In this document: positions 23,501 to 35,500 of the stretch, piece after piece
Position numbering within the stretch: the first letter of the stretch is position 1
Layout: each line of letters begins with the position of its first letter
Assembly: GCA_008828725.1 (NCBI GenBank)
Contig: MEHQ01003742.1
Location: 51,931 to 115,930, forward strand
Direction of reading: 5' to 3'
DNA length: 64,000 bases
DNA from: Saccharina japonica
Lineage: Eukaryota > Sar > Phaeophyceae > Laminariales > Laminariaceae
Notes under the pieces: model-generated
Seen by the model: the letters and a program-made list of their open reading frames with translations, nothing else
What the model was told of the DNA's origin: nothing
The model's database searches: none
Translations under genes and position numbers: made by a program

Positions 23501-26500
23501 CTATCCCTGCCCAATTATGTCAAACGTTGCCTTGTCCCAGGTGGAACCCCCACCTATCCCCGTCTCTACCCCCTCCAGAGACGAGCGCGTCGATCGACGT
23601 GGGAGGCGTCTCACTCGACAATCCCAGCGAGGGCCGGGGCTTAGGATTGCGCACGCTCGGACGCGCTGCTCTGCCCCGCTCTTGTGGTCTCCATCTCGGG
23701 CAGGTGAACTACCTCATGGTGGATTACGCTCTTGGAGAGACAAGACCGACGAGAAAGCCTCGAAGGGCGAGCGATGAGGCGGCGCCATCGAGGAAAGAGT
23801 CAAGGCCAAGCGCGAGACTCAAAGTGTTCGTCAATGATCCGGGCCGATCGGGGTCTCCTTCGCTGTCCGTCGCTCTCGACCTGTGGGCTCTCATCGAGAT
23901 GGGCGGGTGAGTGCCATTCCTGCCCATGCTACCGCTATTACTGCTACTGTTTTTCTACTGTTACGTGGAGTGCACTCACTACGAAACCATGTAGGGGTGC
24001 GGTTTGGCGTCCGAAAAATATTCGAGAGCCTGACTCTCGGTGCACAATGAGGAAGCGTGTACTTGGGACGCGTATGCCTTTCAGGTATAGCTTGAGGGAA
24101 GCTTGCACTTCGGGGTGCGAGGATGCTGTCGGGCAATTTCCATGATCCGCCGTCTTGAGATCGATCGCAGACACCCTCCTTGAGACACTGCCGCCTGTGT
24201 TACTCGAACTTCGCGACTTACCCCTTTTTTGGACGTAAACCTGTCGGGGATACCGCGTGTGCTTTGATTATCCGGCCAGGGGGCGCGCGTTCGTGGGGGT
24301 GTCTGCAGAGGGCCCTTGGAGAGCGACACTACGACAGGTGACTGATTCTTGCGCCTAGCGGTGAACATTGTTTGGCGGCGCTAGATATACTCCAAGCTTG
24401 TTTACTGTTGTTACTGTGCGCTGTCATTACTGCGGTCCGTGCTCGCGTGCTCCTTGCAGCCGACAGTCTGTTTGACGCCACCTTGGAGAGGGTTGGTGAC
24501 TATCCTTCGCCCATCGTTGCTGCGGTTGAAGCATTTGAGTCTTGAGCGGGTGCATCACATGCCAGTTTGTGTTCGAGATATTTGTTTTCCCAAATGGCCA
24601 CAGACAAACTTTTCTCGTGATGTATGCGTTGCTGCTGTATTCTAGCCGGACGCTATATAGAGAATCATCGGTTTCTCTTTGACATTGAGTATCAGCAGCC
24701 CCACCACCAGCTCGGCGGCTTATTTCTCTGACACATTGTATTGACGTGTCAAATGACGCACAGCCCCGTGTCACCTACGCCATGTATATCTGATAAAACA
24801 GCGCAACCGCGTTCGATGTTTTTTTTTTGCAGTGGGATTTCCGTCTGGGCAGTGCTGCAGCCGCCGGTAAGGCATCGGGGCCCCTAGGAGGCGTGGGGTC
24901 TGGCCCTCAGGTGGAGAAGATGGTTGAAGCCATGGACTCGTGGAATGGCCTGTGCCTAGACTACAGGTGCCGTGTGTTCATTGGTGCTTCCACTTTGCGG
25001 CCTATTTTGAATCGCTTGGACAAGAGTTCTAGACTCGTGGAAGGCAGGCTAATTAATGTCTGGCTCAATCAGGATGATTGGTATTAATAGTGTGTGTTGT
25101 GCGCACTGCAGCCGGTCAAGAGTGTCGTATCTAAAGAAGAGTTTCAATCGCGAAGTACCGCCATTTGTTTTGTTGCTTTGGTAAGATTATCTTGAGCCAC
25201 TATTTGTATGTACGAGTACGTTTACTACACTATCATAGGTCCATGGAAATAGCATAACCGGAGTGTATTGTTTGCCCAGCACCTGGTGTTGTTGCCAACA
25301 GTCGCCGTCAGACATAGAACACGTCGATATCCTATAGCAAGCATCCAGTCCTATCACTAGTTTCCCCGACAACACATGCCAATTGCGCCGCGTGTATATA
25401 CCTGTACTACGAGTAGTAGAAACGATAGCTATTGCCAGTTTCAACGCAAGCGCGGCGCTCGCTCGTCGTCTTTTCGCCAGCCTCGCAACTAGTTTTCCTT
25501 CGAACCAGCTCACCCTAAAGCCAGGTGAGGGCCTTGTGTCTGCATTATGGGCTTGAGTACTACAATGTTTTGATTGACTTAAGTTTACACCCACCTTGAG
25601 TGCCTCTTGAAAACGTTTTTTTGCGAGGTTGACAGTTACTGTTGTGTACATATTGTTGGTGTTGCAAGGGACGACGCCCTCCAAGGTGCAGTGCAGCACG
25701 ATCACGTGCGGTGGCAGGCTCGGTTAGGATGCAACTTCTATATCATACCGCTTACACGTACTATGCGCGGACATGTGCGATATGCAGGCTGGAGTGGCCG
25801 CTGCACCTGATTCTGACGCGAGAAACAATGCAGATATACAACAGGCTCTTTCGCCTTCTGGCCTCAGTGAAGAGGACCAGCCTTGAGCTGGAGCGGGTAT
25901 GGCCCACCTTAATGCAACGCCGTTACCGGTGAGTCGTTAGCAAGCGTGTTATCAACGTGCCCCCCTCTATGCACCAATTGTGTGTGCGCATCGTCTCTTT
26001 CTTTATGCTTTACTCAAACCCGGTATTTTACCAATGCGCGTGGTGAACAATATATATAAATATATGTATGTATATATGTCAAACCTCACTTTGATATTCT
26101 TGGGGCGTAATAATCGTAGACACAGATTTATCGTACGGGTAAATCCCGGGTTTGATGGTTACCTTAACCTTTACTCGCGGGCTACAGACAGTAGACAGTA
26201 GGCTACAGTCAGTAGACAGTAGGTTATCAGGTACGCTGCCATATCGACATCTACCGAAGGCCACCTGCCATCGAACGCGAGAATAACACGCAAGCACACC
26301 GAACGATTCGTGTGTCTGTGGTAGGATAGGCGGTCCGTCTCAGGTGGACTCCACGGCAGAGTTGTGTGGTCGTCGCCACACCTACTTCGCCCTCCAATCG
26401 ATATTTGATCAAATACCGTAGACTCGATTTGACCGGTTGGGGCCTGTCGTCTCTGACTTGACTTTCCCGGCCGCTTCTGCAGGGGCGAGGCGGATAACGA

Positions 26501-28619
26501 GAAGGCGTGGCTGGGGCCTCTGTGGATGCTGAGGGCGCGCATGGCCTTTTTTGTCTCGAACCTGGCCTTCTACTTGCAGGTAACATTTTAGTGCACAATT
26601 GTCACATTTCCGCGTAACCTTTATAACCAATGACATCAGCTTGTCGAGGTATACGCATTCATCTCCCTGCTGATGGTTTCCGTCCTTTTCTCCCAGGCAA
26701 TCCAATATTCCCACGTTTCGCCGAAAAATGTCGTCTCGATACTGTCAGGGTCTGAACGAAGTTCTTTGGCTTGTGCATGCACCGGATGATGATGCTATTT
26801 ACGTAACACCCTTTTGGCTTGAATGTTGGTGGTAACGACCGTTCGCCTGAAGATGTGGTCGAACATAATGACGAAATGGAGCCCACAGGGCATCTAAATG
26901 ATGGGTACCGCCACTCACCAAGTTGGGTATGAGTCGGGATTTTTTCCCAATGCCCCGTTTCCCACCAAAATGGCATTCCACGTTTTTTCCGTTTGCTGAA
27001 GGCATCGCAGTAAAAACCATCCGATCCAACTTTATAAAAAAGCACCACAGTTTTTTATCCCCTGCAAAGCGCTGGCAGGGATATGCCACGAACATTGCAT
27101 TTTCAGCGCATACACCCCACACGCAGCGTGCTCTACTACTGTTCTCGTTTGCTGACTGCTCCAAGTGTGCGTTGGTGCGCTACTTTACGTCTGGTTCCTT
27201 GTCTTTTCAGGTCGATGTGGTTGAGGCGGCACACACGGTGATGAAGGCCAAGCTGGAGACGGTTCGTGATTTTGTCAGCCTCCAACGCGCTCATCAGGAG
27301 ATGCTATCCACATTGAGGGCCAAGTTTTACTTGGACAACCTAGATATATCTCAGGTGCAGTTGTGGCAAATAAAAGCTTCTCCCTTTGCCGGAAGATATG
27401 ACCACTCTTACTTACGTACCAGGTATATGGTTGCATTTTTTTTTCTTCCTGCGTGTGGCGCCCATATCTTTTATGATGAAATGACTGTTGAACAATGCGA
27501 TATCCCAGTTCCCCCGCAACAATCTCCAAAGGCGCTACAGTATTGTTCCTATGCTCAATATTATTTGTTTCGCTTTCCGCCGGTTGTGTTCACGTTAAGA
27601 AGGGGGCGTGTCCCTCAGACTACTGAATGGGTTGTCCCTGCAGGTATTGCAGCGGTCGTCCCTGCCTCTAGAGGCATGACACATAACCAAGAGACAACCT
27701 ACACACACCAAATAAAACGACGCAGCGCCAGTGCTCAACCTCGCGGCAAGACGGAGAATGGCGTAGGAATGTCATAGCGGGGAAATGGCAATTCACCTCA
27801 CATTTGCCGTATTGTCCACGTTAACCATGGAAACTGGCCGGTATGCTTTGCACAGGGGCTAGGCCGAGCCCTGCGGCACGTGCTGCGCTTCTGTTGCCTC
27901 TTTGCCGTGCACGGGAACGCCAAGAACATCATCCCCGCAGAGGTTACTTCACTCCACCAAGCCTTCCAAGACGAGATGAAGATCCTCATGCCGGTTAGTG
28001 AAGCGTTTTGCGCAGTCATCATTGTTATTGTTAGTCGAGTTTGGCACTTCAAATAAGGTTTCATGGATCGGGGCGTGCGAGCTTCTGGCTGTAACAACGC
28101 AGGAGACACGTGACCGGTTGCGAGAGAATGCCTATGTTGGGGTTCGGTACACTGAGATACGGAGTATTGCTGCCCAGCACAGAAAATAGACAAGCAGGGA
28201 TGTCGTACCGACCATGGGAGCCTTGCGGCGATTGCTTCTGTTGCGCTTCTATTGCATGGCACGGTTCCACGCCCTTGCCACAGGCCCGATTAGTCCTGAT
28301 ACTCCCTATGACACAGTAACCCTGCCGCATTTCAGGCGTCGGGCACTCACCCAGACTCTACGTTCCTATAAGCTTTTCTGGCAATTGTAAGAAATAGACT
28401 AAAACTTTCGGATCTCGAAAAACTGTCTGTCTAGCCATCGATTACGTCAAGTTATTTGTGGTTTAGTGTGCGGGATAATTCCCTCTTTGGGTGTCGCCCC
28501 TACATGTGCTCAAATCCCAAGCGTGTTTTCGTCACCCGCCTCAGGTGCTGGAGAGGCTTGCCAAGGAACTGGCCATGAGGCTGGATTTCAATGGACACTT
28601 CTCAGTGGAGGTTTTGTAG
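14544..28619 (+). CDS. GCP4: Gamma-tubulin complex component 4 with inserted lectin-like domain
   Basis: Exons: 14544-14996, 17232-17360, 17787-17922, 18682-18865, 19752-19875, 20660-20776, 21235-21401, 22069-22222, 22567-23004, 23581-23906, 24280-24337, 24833-24966, 25788-25928, 26483-26579, 27211-27354, 27856-27993, 28545-28619. Phases agree throughout, giving about 1,004 residues; animal GCP4 has about 670. The N-terminus MLHEVLVSLLGHPGS is diagnostic of GCP4. Other GCP4 blocks are INQCVSWLLHGLIVDP, QKMLFVGK, LKGLFLMGHGALFHSFFD, LEWPLHLILTRETMQIYNRL, LWMLRARMAFFVSNLAFYLQ followed by VDVVEA, and a final LAMRLDFNGHFS. The protein is a structural part of gamma-tubulin ring complexes that nucleate microtubules at spindle poles and basal bodies. 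The 3' ends of introns 3, 5 and 9 (starts of exons 4, 6 and 10) were chosen mainly by phase and are the least certain. Residues about 489-770 form an insert, described separately. Confidence 0.9.
15218..15545. repeat. ACTCCGAGTA-rich repeat, copy 1
   Basis: This stretch in GCP4 intron 1 is packed with the near-palindrome 'actccgagta' and its complement. About 180 bases of it are the reverse complement of the copy near 40390-40580, sharing 'gcggcctgaatactcggag' and the run through 'cagtatcggaccccgaaat'. It is a dispersed element in opposite orientation at the two sites. Confidence 0.8.
18441..18463. repeat. GTAG microsatellite
   Basis: Five to six GTAG units in GCP4 intron 3. No further structure seen. 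Confidence 0.85.
19258..19342. repeat. Perfect-arm palindrome in GCP4 intron 4
   Basis: The arm 'ttagttatatagcatagacc' with 'actggcctac' pairs with the reverse complement ending 'ctatactatataactaa'. The centre is near 'gttacgtgac'. It could form a hairpin of about 37 paired bases per arm and is likely a MITE-like element. Confidence 0.75.
19482..19662. repeat. Inverted pair of tRNA-like sequences
   Basis: Two copies of a roughly 75-100-base sequence lie head to head around 'gtcacgtgac' (about 19553-19562). Each copy carries 'gggttcgattcccgccgatt', which matches a Pol III B box inside a T-arm, and a 'cagtgggtag' segment like an A box. Neither folds into a clean cloverleaf that I can defend, so I do not call a tRNA gene. 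It is probably a tRNA-derived SINE or pseudogene pair. Confidence 0.6.
22567..24868 (+). other. Concanavalin-A/L-type-lectin-like insert domain within GCP4
   Basis: Exons 22567-23004, 23581-23906, 24280-24337 and the first codons of 24833-24966 encode about 280 residues absent from animal and plant GCP4. The order of motifs follows an L-type-lectin/ConA-like beta-sandwich: GSLWYASDRELPRGFTSSVA (front-sheet start), SVSFVM, PNSLSVQLEPDGHG, VNYLMVDYALGE, RLKVFVNDPG, LSVALDLWALIEMGG and GRAFVGVSAE, ending in LRQWDFRLG. Flanking residues return to GCP4 on both sides. The fold is my inference from this ordered pattern; ligand-binding residues cannot be assigned. All exon phases join cleanly, which argues that the insert is translated as part of GCP4. 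Confidence 0.7.
26038..26090. repeat. TA-rich microsatellite in GCP4 intron 13
   Basis: Alternating T/A with TATG units ('aatatatataaatatatgta'), in the intron between exons ending 25928 and starting 26483. Nearby, 26183-26224 holds a short tandem repeat of 'cagtagacagtaggctacag'. Confidence 0.75.
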
Positions 28620-29755
28620 GTCTCAGTCGACGACGGATTGCGCCGACCGACGGGGGCGCCCTGCGTCTTCACTTTCATATTTGCCCTTGCAGCCTTGTTA
28701 TATTCCCCCGACAAGGTACTTTAGACTTCGAAAGGACCAGTTGCTGCGCGGGTTCAGTTGCCAGGTGACGGATTTGCAGATCCCTGTCTCTTGGCTGCGT
28801 TAACACCGTTCAACACACGGCAGATATTCCTGCGCTCGGCGTATTTTGATCGACTTCCTGATGTGTGTGGCGCAGATCACCCCGTGTACCCGCCCTGCTA
28901 GATGGGGGGTGTCGACAGGTGGGGTTGTAATCGCTCCAGATTCGTCAAACCTGCTTCATGGAATTTAAGTTTGAAATCGCACTCTTCACTATCATGAGTA
29001 ATGCTTGCTACCGCAGCAGCGGCTCTCGGTCCAAGAGTTTCCTTGAGCCGAAAGCTTTGGAATATCGGTACAACAGTAGTTGGACACAGAACGATGATGC
29101 TGACACCAAAAAACAACACGAAGGCAGTCACCTTTCGGTTGCCTTTTTCTCTGTTTTCTTGTTACCGTCGAAACTCAAGCTGACATTGCTCGGTTTTTTT
29201 CGGGGAGGACCCTGACTACAACATGCTCTCCCTATCTGAAATCTCCCACCCAATAAAAATCATCCACGGAGAAGTCAACATGCGTGTGCGGCATGTGGGG
29301 AGGGATAGAGAGCGAGGGAATGGACGCACCCTGGCGTGCCAAGAGCATGCAAATGCTGTCGCCCCTGGACCAAGCCCCCCCACGGCGGTGTTAGCAATAG
29401 TGGCGTAGCAAAGTCGGCTACGAGACAGTCACGTCAGCAATCGATGTAGCCACAGCCACTTATGAGGTAGCGTTGCCACAAATCGCGGCGTATGCAACCG
29501 CCGCCAGGATATAGCGGTGGGTGTAGCACCAGTAGCTCGGAGTAGCGCAGTCAGCCGCAGCGAGGAAGAAACGTCGGCTACCAGACCGCCGTGTTAGCCA
29601 CAGTAGTGTAGCAATAGTGTAGCAATCGCCACCTATAACATGGCTGTGCCCGCAACGGCAGCTACCAGCGAACGGTGTCGGCAGGATTGGTGCCAGCTAA
29701 TAGGGGCATAGCGACCGTGACTATGGCCCAGCGGTGTCCGCAATAGAGGTCTAGC
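28620..29755. other. GCP4 3' flank, no further gene recognised
   Basis: After the GCP4 stop (TAG at 28617-28619) I see no exon with recognisable motifs. The part 29400-29750 is a loose array of 'gtagc'-containing phrases ('gtagccacagccac', 'gtagcaccagtagctcg') that looks like a degenerate repeat. Confidence 0.5.
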
Positions 29756-29779
29756 AGAAAAGTTAGCTGATTTACAGCA

Positions 29780-30500
29780 TCGATTGTTTACCTCGGCGGA
29801 CGTGAGACGGGACGTGTCCTTCATGCCGCGCAGCCTCTCGACCCCCTCTACCTGGTATTCGGTTTATGCTTCCACAAGCTTTCACGAGCTTCCATACACC
29901 CCGATAGACGTCCGCCGAATTCCATCCATGAATTTTATAAACTTCCAGCAGCTTCCATGTGAGCCCACCGATTTCCATCTACTTCCGCGAGCTTCCGTGC
30001 ATGTCCATCGACTTTCATCCACTTCCACAAAATTCTGGAACTTTCAGTAGATTCCATATGAGTCCACTGACTTCTTTTACTTCCGCCAGTTTCCATATCA
30101 AGTCACTGAGTGCCACCCACTTCCTCCATATACGTACTTCCGCCGACTTCCATCTACTTCCACTAGCTTCCATATATTTCCTCCATAGCTTCCACCGACT
30201 GCCATCTACTTCAACTGCGAGGCTTCCATCTATTTCCACGAGCTTCTATAAATGTCCTCATAGCCTCCACCGACTTGTACTTGCTTCCATAAATATCCTC
30301 CGACCACCAACTTATATCTATTAAAAAATGCTTGCATGTGCTTTCTCCTTGGCCTTCACCGACTCCCATCGACTTCCATTTATTTCCACGAGCTTCCATA
30401 AGTTTCCTCCACGCAATCTTACACTACGAAGGTTCCACATGTATGCCTCCGTAGACTTCACGACCTGCTATCTACTTCCGCGAGCTTTTATCTATTTCAT
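29780..30500. repeat. Degenerate 'acttccatct' satellite, block 1
   Basis: This interval is built of imperfect units resembling 'acttccatctacttccacgag' spaced irregularly by about 10-30 bases. Frames on both strands read as repetitive peptides, so the frames are artefacts of the repeat. No conserved protein motif appears. Confidence 0.8.
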
Positions 30501-30756
30501 CTATTGCGAGTTATTTTAACAACGTGCTCGGCCGGATCTTCCAAGCGTCTAGCTGCTCTCTATCGCACGACAGTTGCGGGCTAGGAGCACTTCCTAGCAG
30601 TAGAGTCTTCCACTTGGAAAACATCAGAACTCTCTAATCATATTCTCCGTAACAAGATGCGGGCAAACAAAACAGGCCCCGCTTCGCGTACTGCCACCCG
30701 GACCTGATCCCACCTGGATCTGCTCCCATTTGGCCCCCTGCTCCCGCTTGGTGGCG

Positions 30757-31095
30757 CAGAAATATAATCAGTCTTCCGCAGGAGCCGCCGGAGGTCCACT
30801 AGTCAACGTAATTCCATCCACAGGCACCCCACCGGTCGTCCACAGCCACGAAAACAGCAAAACGAAAAACAAAAAAACGAACTCGCATATACTCACAGCA
30901 GTAGCTGGAATTGGACTCAAGTTCGTACGACCGGTACGGTATCGACTAAAACTCCGGCGGCATGTTAATCCTTCGATTGCCGCGCCCCCGACCAGAAATA
31001 TAATTAGTCCCCCGCAGGAGCCGCCGGAGGCTCACCAGCCACCCTGATCCCTTCCACAGGGACCCCACCGGTCGTTCACAGCCACGAAAAAACAA
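30757..31095. repeat. Direct repeat pair of about 100 bases
   Basis: The phrase 'agaaatataatcagtcttcc' followed by 'gcaggagccgccggagg' and 'ccaccggtcgtccacagcca' at about 30767-30852 recurs at about 30994-31086 with roughly 15% change. The second copy also ends in an A-rich tail of 'aaaacaaaaacaaaac', which suggests retroposition or local duplication. Confidence 0.75.
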
Positions 31096-31129
31096 AAACA
31101 AAACAAAACAAAAAACGAACTAGCTTCCA

Positions 31130-31500
31130 ACAAGATGGAAGTAGATATACTGGGATGGTAGATGTCACTTGCACGGAAGTAGCAAATTGCTTCTAAGGAA
31201 GTAAATGAAATTTTCGTGTAATTTTCCATCTACTTCCACGGAAACTTCCACGCACTTCCTTTTACTTCCATGCAAGCTTCCATCTACTTTTATTCTGCTT
31301 CCACGTAAACTTCCATCTACTTACATACTGCTTTCACGTAAGTTTCCAGCTACTCCCATCTACTTCCGTGGAAACGGGAGTAGACGGAAGTAGATGGAAG
31401 CTCACATGAGAGTGGATGAAAGTAGATGGAAGCTTGGACGGAAGTAGAAGGCAAATAGATGGAAAATGAAACCGGGTATGAAAGTAGGATGGAAGTCAAC
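31130..31500. repeat. Degenerate 'acttccatct' satellite, block 2
   Basis: Same unit as block 1 ('tccatctacttcc'), here in both orientations: plus-strand units to about 31375, then 'ggaagtagatggaag' units to about 31500, forming a large imperfect palindrome. Confidence 0.75.
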
Positions 31501-31529
31501 TTCTACTCAAAAAACAATTAGTGGGAAAG

Positions 31530-32375
31530 ACCGTGCCGTCCCGATCATTTCCGAGATGTCTCGTTGCCGAGCAGCCCCGAAAACAAAAGATCGCCGTCTT
31601 CCACTACCGTCTCAACCAATACCGAGGTGTCCACGTACCAAACGCGATATACACGACAACAAAAAAAAACACCGCCGTCTTCCAAAACAGAGCGTTTAAT
31701 GTTTAATCAAACACAGCATCACAGTAGTCCACGTCTCCAGATATATCACTTCCATGCTGCTTTCATGCAAGCTCCCATTTACTTTCATTGCATGTAAGCT
31801 TTCATCTACTCCCATCCACTTCCGTGAAAACGGGAGTAGATGGAAGCGTCCCGGTAATTTCCGAGACTTCTCGTTACCGAGCAACCCCGAACACAAAAGA
31901 CCGCCGTCTTCCACTACCGTCTTAACCAATACCGAGGTATCCAGGTACCAAACACGATATATACGACAAAGAAAAAAACACCACCGTCTTCCAAAACAGA
32001 GCGTTTGATGTTTAACCAATCACAGCATCACAGTAGTCCAAACAAAAGTCACCAAACATATCACTTCCATGCTGCTTTCATGCAAGCTCCCATTTACTTT
32101 CATTGCATGTAAGCTTTCATCTACTCCCATCCACTTCCGTGAAAACTGGAGTCGATGGAAGTAGATGGAAGCGTCCCGGTCATTTCCGAGACTTCTCGTT
32201 ACCGAGCAACCCCAAAAACAAAGGACCGCCGTCTTCCACTACCGTCTCAACCAATACCGAGGTGTCCAGGTACCAAACACGATATACACGACAAAAAAAA
32301 AAACACCGCCGTCTTCTAAAAGCGTTTAATGTGTAATCAATCACGGCATCACAGCAGTCCAAAAAAACGTCACCA
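31530..32375. repeat. Three tandem copies of a 310-325-base unit
   Basis: The phrase 'tttccgagacttctcgttac' (with minor changes) occurs at about 31547, 31858 and 32183. Each is followed by 'ccgtcttccactaccgtc', 'caataccgaggtgtcc', an A-rich run, 'caccgccgtcttc' and 'cacagcatcacagcagtcc'. Copies 2 and 3 are closer to each other than to copy 1. The units incorporate the satellite phrase 'cttccatgctgctttcatgc'. No coding function is evident. Confidence 0.85.
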
Positions 32376-32511
32376 AGGAATCTCTCGAAAAACGAATACA
32401 CATAGCAGTGTGTAAGCCACTACTACCGTAATAGTTCATGACGCTACGCGCACCTGCGCACACAAAAATCCTGTCGTTCTACGCGTACGCCGTTCAGGTG
32501 TGCGTCAATAG

Positions 32512-35500
32512 CTAGACCGCAGGGGCTCCATCGTGTAGGGCCCATATCAGCTGGAGAACCAGCAGTCCGAGCTCGTCTGGCGGGCCAGGCAGACAGAAAT
32601 GTTCATCCTCACTGGCTGTTGCTGCCCCCATCGTGAAATTGCCCATGGTCTCCATCATATCGTGGACCGGTACAAGGTTCCCTTTGGCGGACATAAACGC
32701 CTCTTGATCGTCCAGCTCCCAGTCTCGAACGTCGCCTACTCCATCGTACGTCGTGAGCCACAGGAATTCAACACCTACTCGGTGCAAATGCTGGGCAGAG
32801 GCAATGACGTGTTCTATGTCCATTACCGGCTCGTTACCAGAATTGGCGACAACTACGTCGTAATCGGAGACGGACGTGCCAAACCCCTGGAAAGCGTGCT
32901 CCACCGACTTGTTGCTCTCCTGGTGTGCAAACCAATAGTGAACAGTGACATTATTGTCGAACTCGTAAACCGCTTGGTCGTCGCAACACCTACAAAAGAA
33001 CGAAAATTAAGGCATTATGGTTGGTGGCGCGCGTCGAAACGTGCCATGGAGCGGACGAACAAGGGCTTATCATTGCCACTGTTACGGAGGCCTATAGTAA
33101 ACACTAGTAACACTAGTAAACAGGACCAAATATTGTTAGTAACAATGGGTAAATAGATAGTTTGTTGGGTGTACTGTAGGTCCTATTTACTAGTGTTTAC
33201 TATGGGCCCCCGTAATAGCAAGGCAAGCGATACTCACTGGGAACATGACGAACGGACGAATAAATACATCCTGCATAACAGCATCGATCGGATACAGTCA
33301 ACGTTTGTACGAGTTGGTCCTGCCTATTACTACAGTAGCCACAAGCTGCTTTGTTGGTTATAGAGCTTTCGCTATAACCAACATACCTCCTTCTCAACAT
33401 TGCACTTGATTTTCGAGAGTTAAAAAGGTGTTTCGGGCAGGGTCGGTTGTTTTTCATGCCAATACCAAAAGCAGACTGACGGGCCTCCATCCTTTGGGAT
33501 ATTTTGAAGAACCCAACTAACCGAGTCACGTTCGGTGCGAGACGCGAGAGGGCAGATGAACAGAGGGACGAACGGACAACAATTGGACTTCTGTTTTCAG
33601 AGACCCCAGATGTCACTGGGGTGACAAACCTGTCATGTCGCGATGTAATTACGACTCGCAGCCCAAAAAGAGGTGTCATCGACGGCTTTTCCTTGTTGAC
33701 GCACTCACGTTGATACAATAAAAATCCAGAAACTCAACCTATTCGCGGAGCGATTTATGGCTAGAAGGAAGAATCGTGTGAGTCTCCAAGGGTCCCTATT
33801 TTTTAGCAGTAGTACCTGTGTGTTTTCCAGGAAACTTATTTGCCGGGGGGTTTTCAGTAGCATCACAAGAATACCGAACAGCCCAAACTGAAGACACGTA
33901 TATACAGCGAAGGCACTTTGCAGCGCGGGTCAATACCACGAAAACTAAGGACAGTACGATAATACAAAAACAAGCTGGTGCCCTCAAGGCAATGCCGGTG
34001 TCGAGTGAGTCCTTGTGGGCGGCGCACTGTCCTTAGATCTGCCGGCAAGGCTTGTCTGTCTGAGCTGAGAAAAAACACTGCAACTCGGTTGTCCAGTAGT
34101 TGCGTCCGCCAAAACAAAATATCGGGCCAGAGCCCGACTCAAACCGCCCCCACATAAGGGATGTGATCCATCCCAAGGCCCAGGGCAACACCGTAACGAC
34201 AACACGGTTTCGTTTGAACGCTCGCAGCGTGGGGTGTGTGCTGATCTTGGCTTATTACAGCCAAAAACGAGTCTAAACACAGCGCGCCGGTTGTTGGTTT
34301 CAAACTCGTTGTGGGTCACCGACTTAGAGCTAACCGTGGGGGGTTTCACCGGCGCTTGGAAGGCTTGGGGGCCATCTCCCGAGGAGATACGGAGTACTTC
34401 AGAGGCAGCAGCTTGGCCCTGAGGGCTGTGTGGAGGAAGCACGAGCTGGTGTGCGGTTGTGAACCCTGGTGTTGCTTTGTTGGGGTTCGTGTGTTCGCCG
34501 CTCTCTACGTGTACCGTCACGAACGAAATCACTAACACTGAAGGATGAGACCATCTGGCCTGCAGAGTGCTCTCTTCGACCCCTTTAGTCCTTCATTAGA
34601 GTACAGAGTCGCCATGGCAACTAGCAGGGGCATTTTGCCTCTCTACCTTGAGCGCGCGTTGGCGAGGCATCCTCTGTAGAATTTGAAGCAGCAAAAACAA
34701 CCTGACTTACAGTAGTAAAATGTGTCCAGCAGAACTCGACTTTTACAGCAGCAGCGTGCGCTTGTACTGCTGTAACGAGCCAAGATCAACACACACTCCA
34801 CGCTGCGAGCATTCAAACGATTACGTGCTGCCGTTAAGGTGTTGCCCTGAGCCTTGGGGTGGATCACAACCTTTGTGTCGGGACGGTTTGAGCCGGGCTC
34901 TGTCCCGATCATTCTTTCTGCCTGACACAGCTGGACAACCAAGTCGCAGGGATTTTTGCAGCTCAGACAGACAAGCCTTGTCGGCAGATCTAAGGACAGT
35001 GCGCCGCCCACAAAGGTTCAATTGACGCCGGCATTGCCTTGAGGGCACCAGCATGTTGTATGATCGTACTGTCCTTGTCTTTTGTGAGATCGACCCGTGA
35101 TGCAAAGTGCCTTCGCTGTATATGCGTATCTTCATTTTGAGCTGTTCGGTGTTTGTGATGGTACTAAAACAAAACACGGCAAAAAACATTTCTGGAAAAA
35201 CACAGGTAAGGTACTGCTCAAATAGGGAACCCTGTAGGTGGGACCAGCTCGCTCACCCGAACGGGGTGCCTGGTTCAAAGTACAAGAGTGCCGCCAATAC
35301 AACATGCAACACCGCGCCACGGAGAGGCTGTCTTTTTAGTATTTAACTGGTGCCCTTATATTCCGTAGCTTTACTTACACCTCGTATAATATGTCATTTC
35401 GTCGAAGACTCGTTTAACAGGTATTGCGCCCAGAGGTGTATGACCACAATATATATATATATATTGGATGCCCATTTAGGTGAGTTTCAAACGAGCATAA

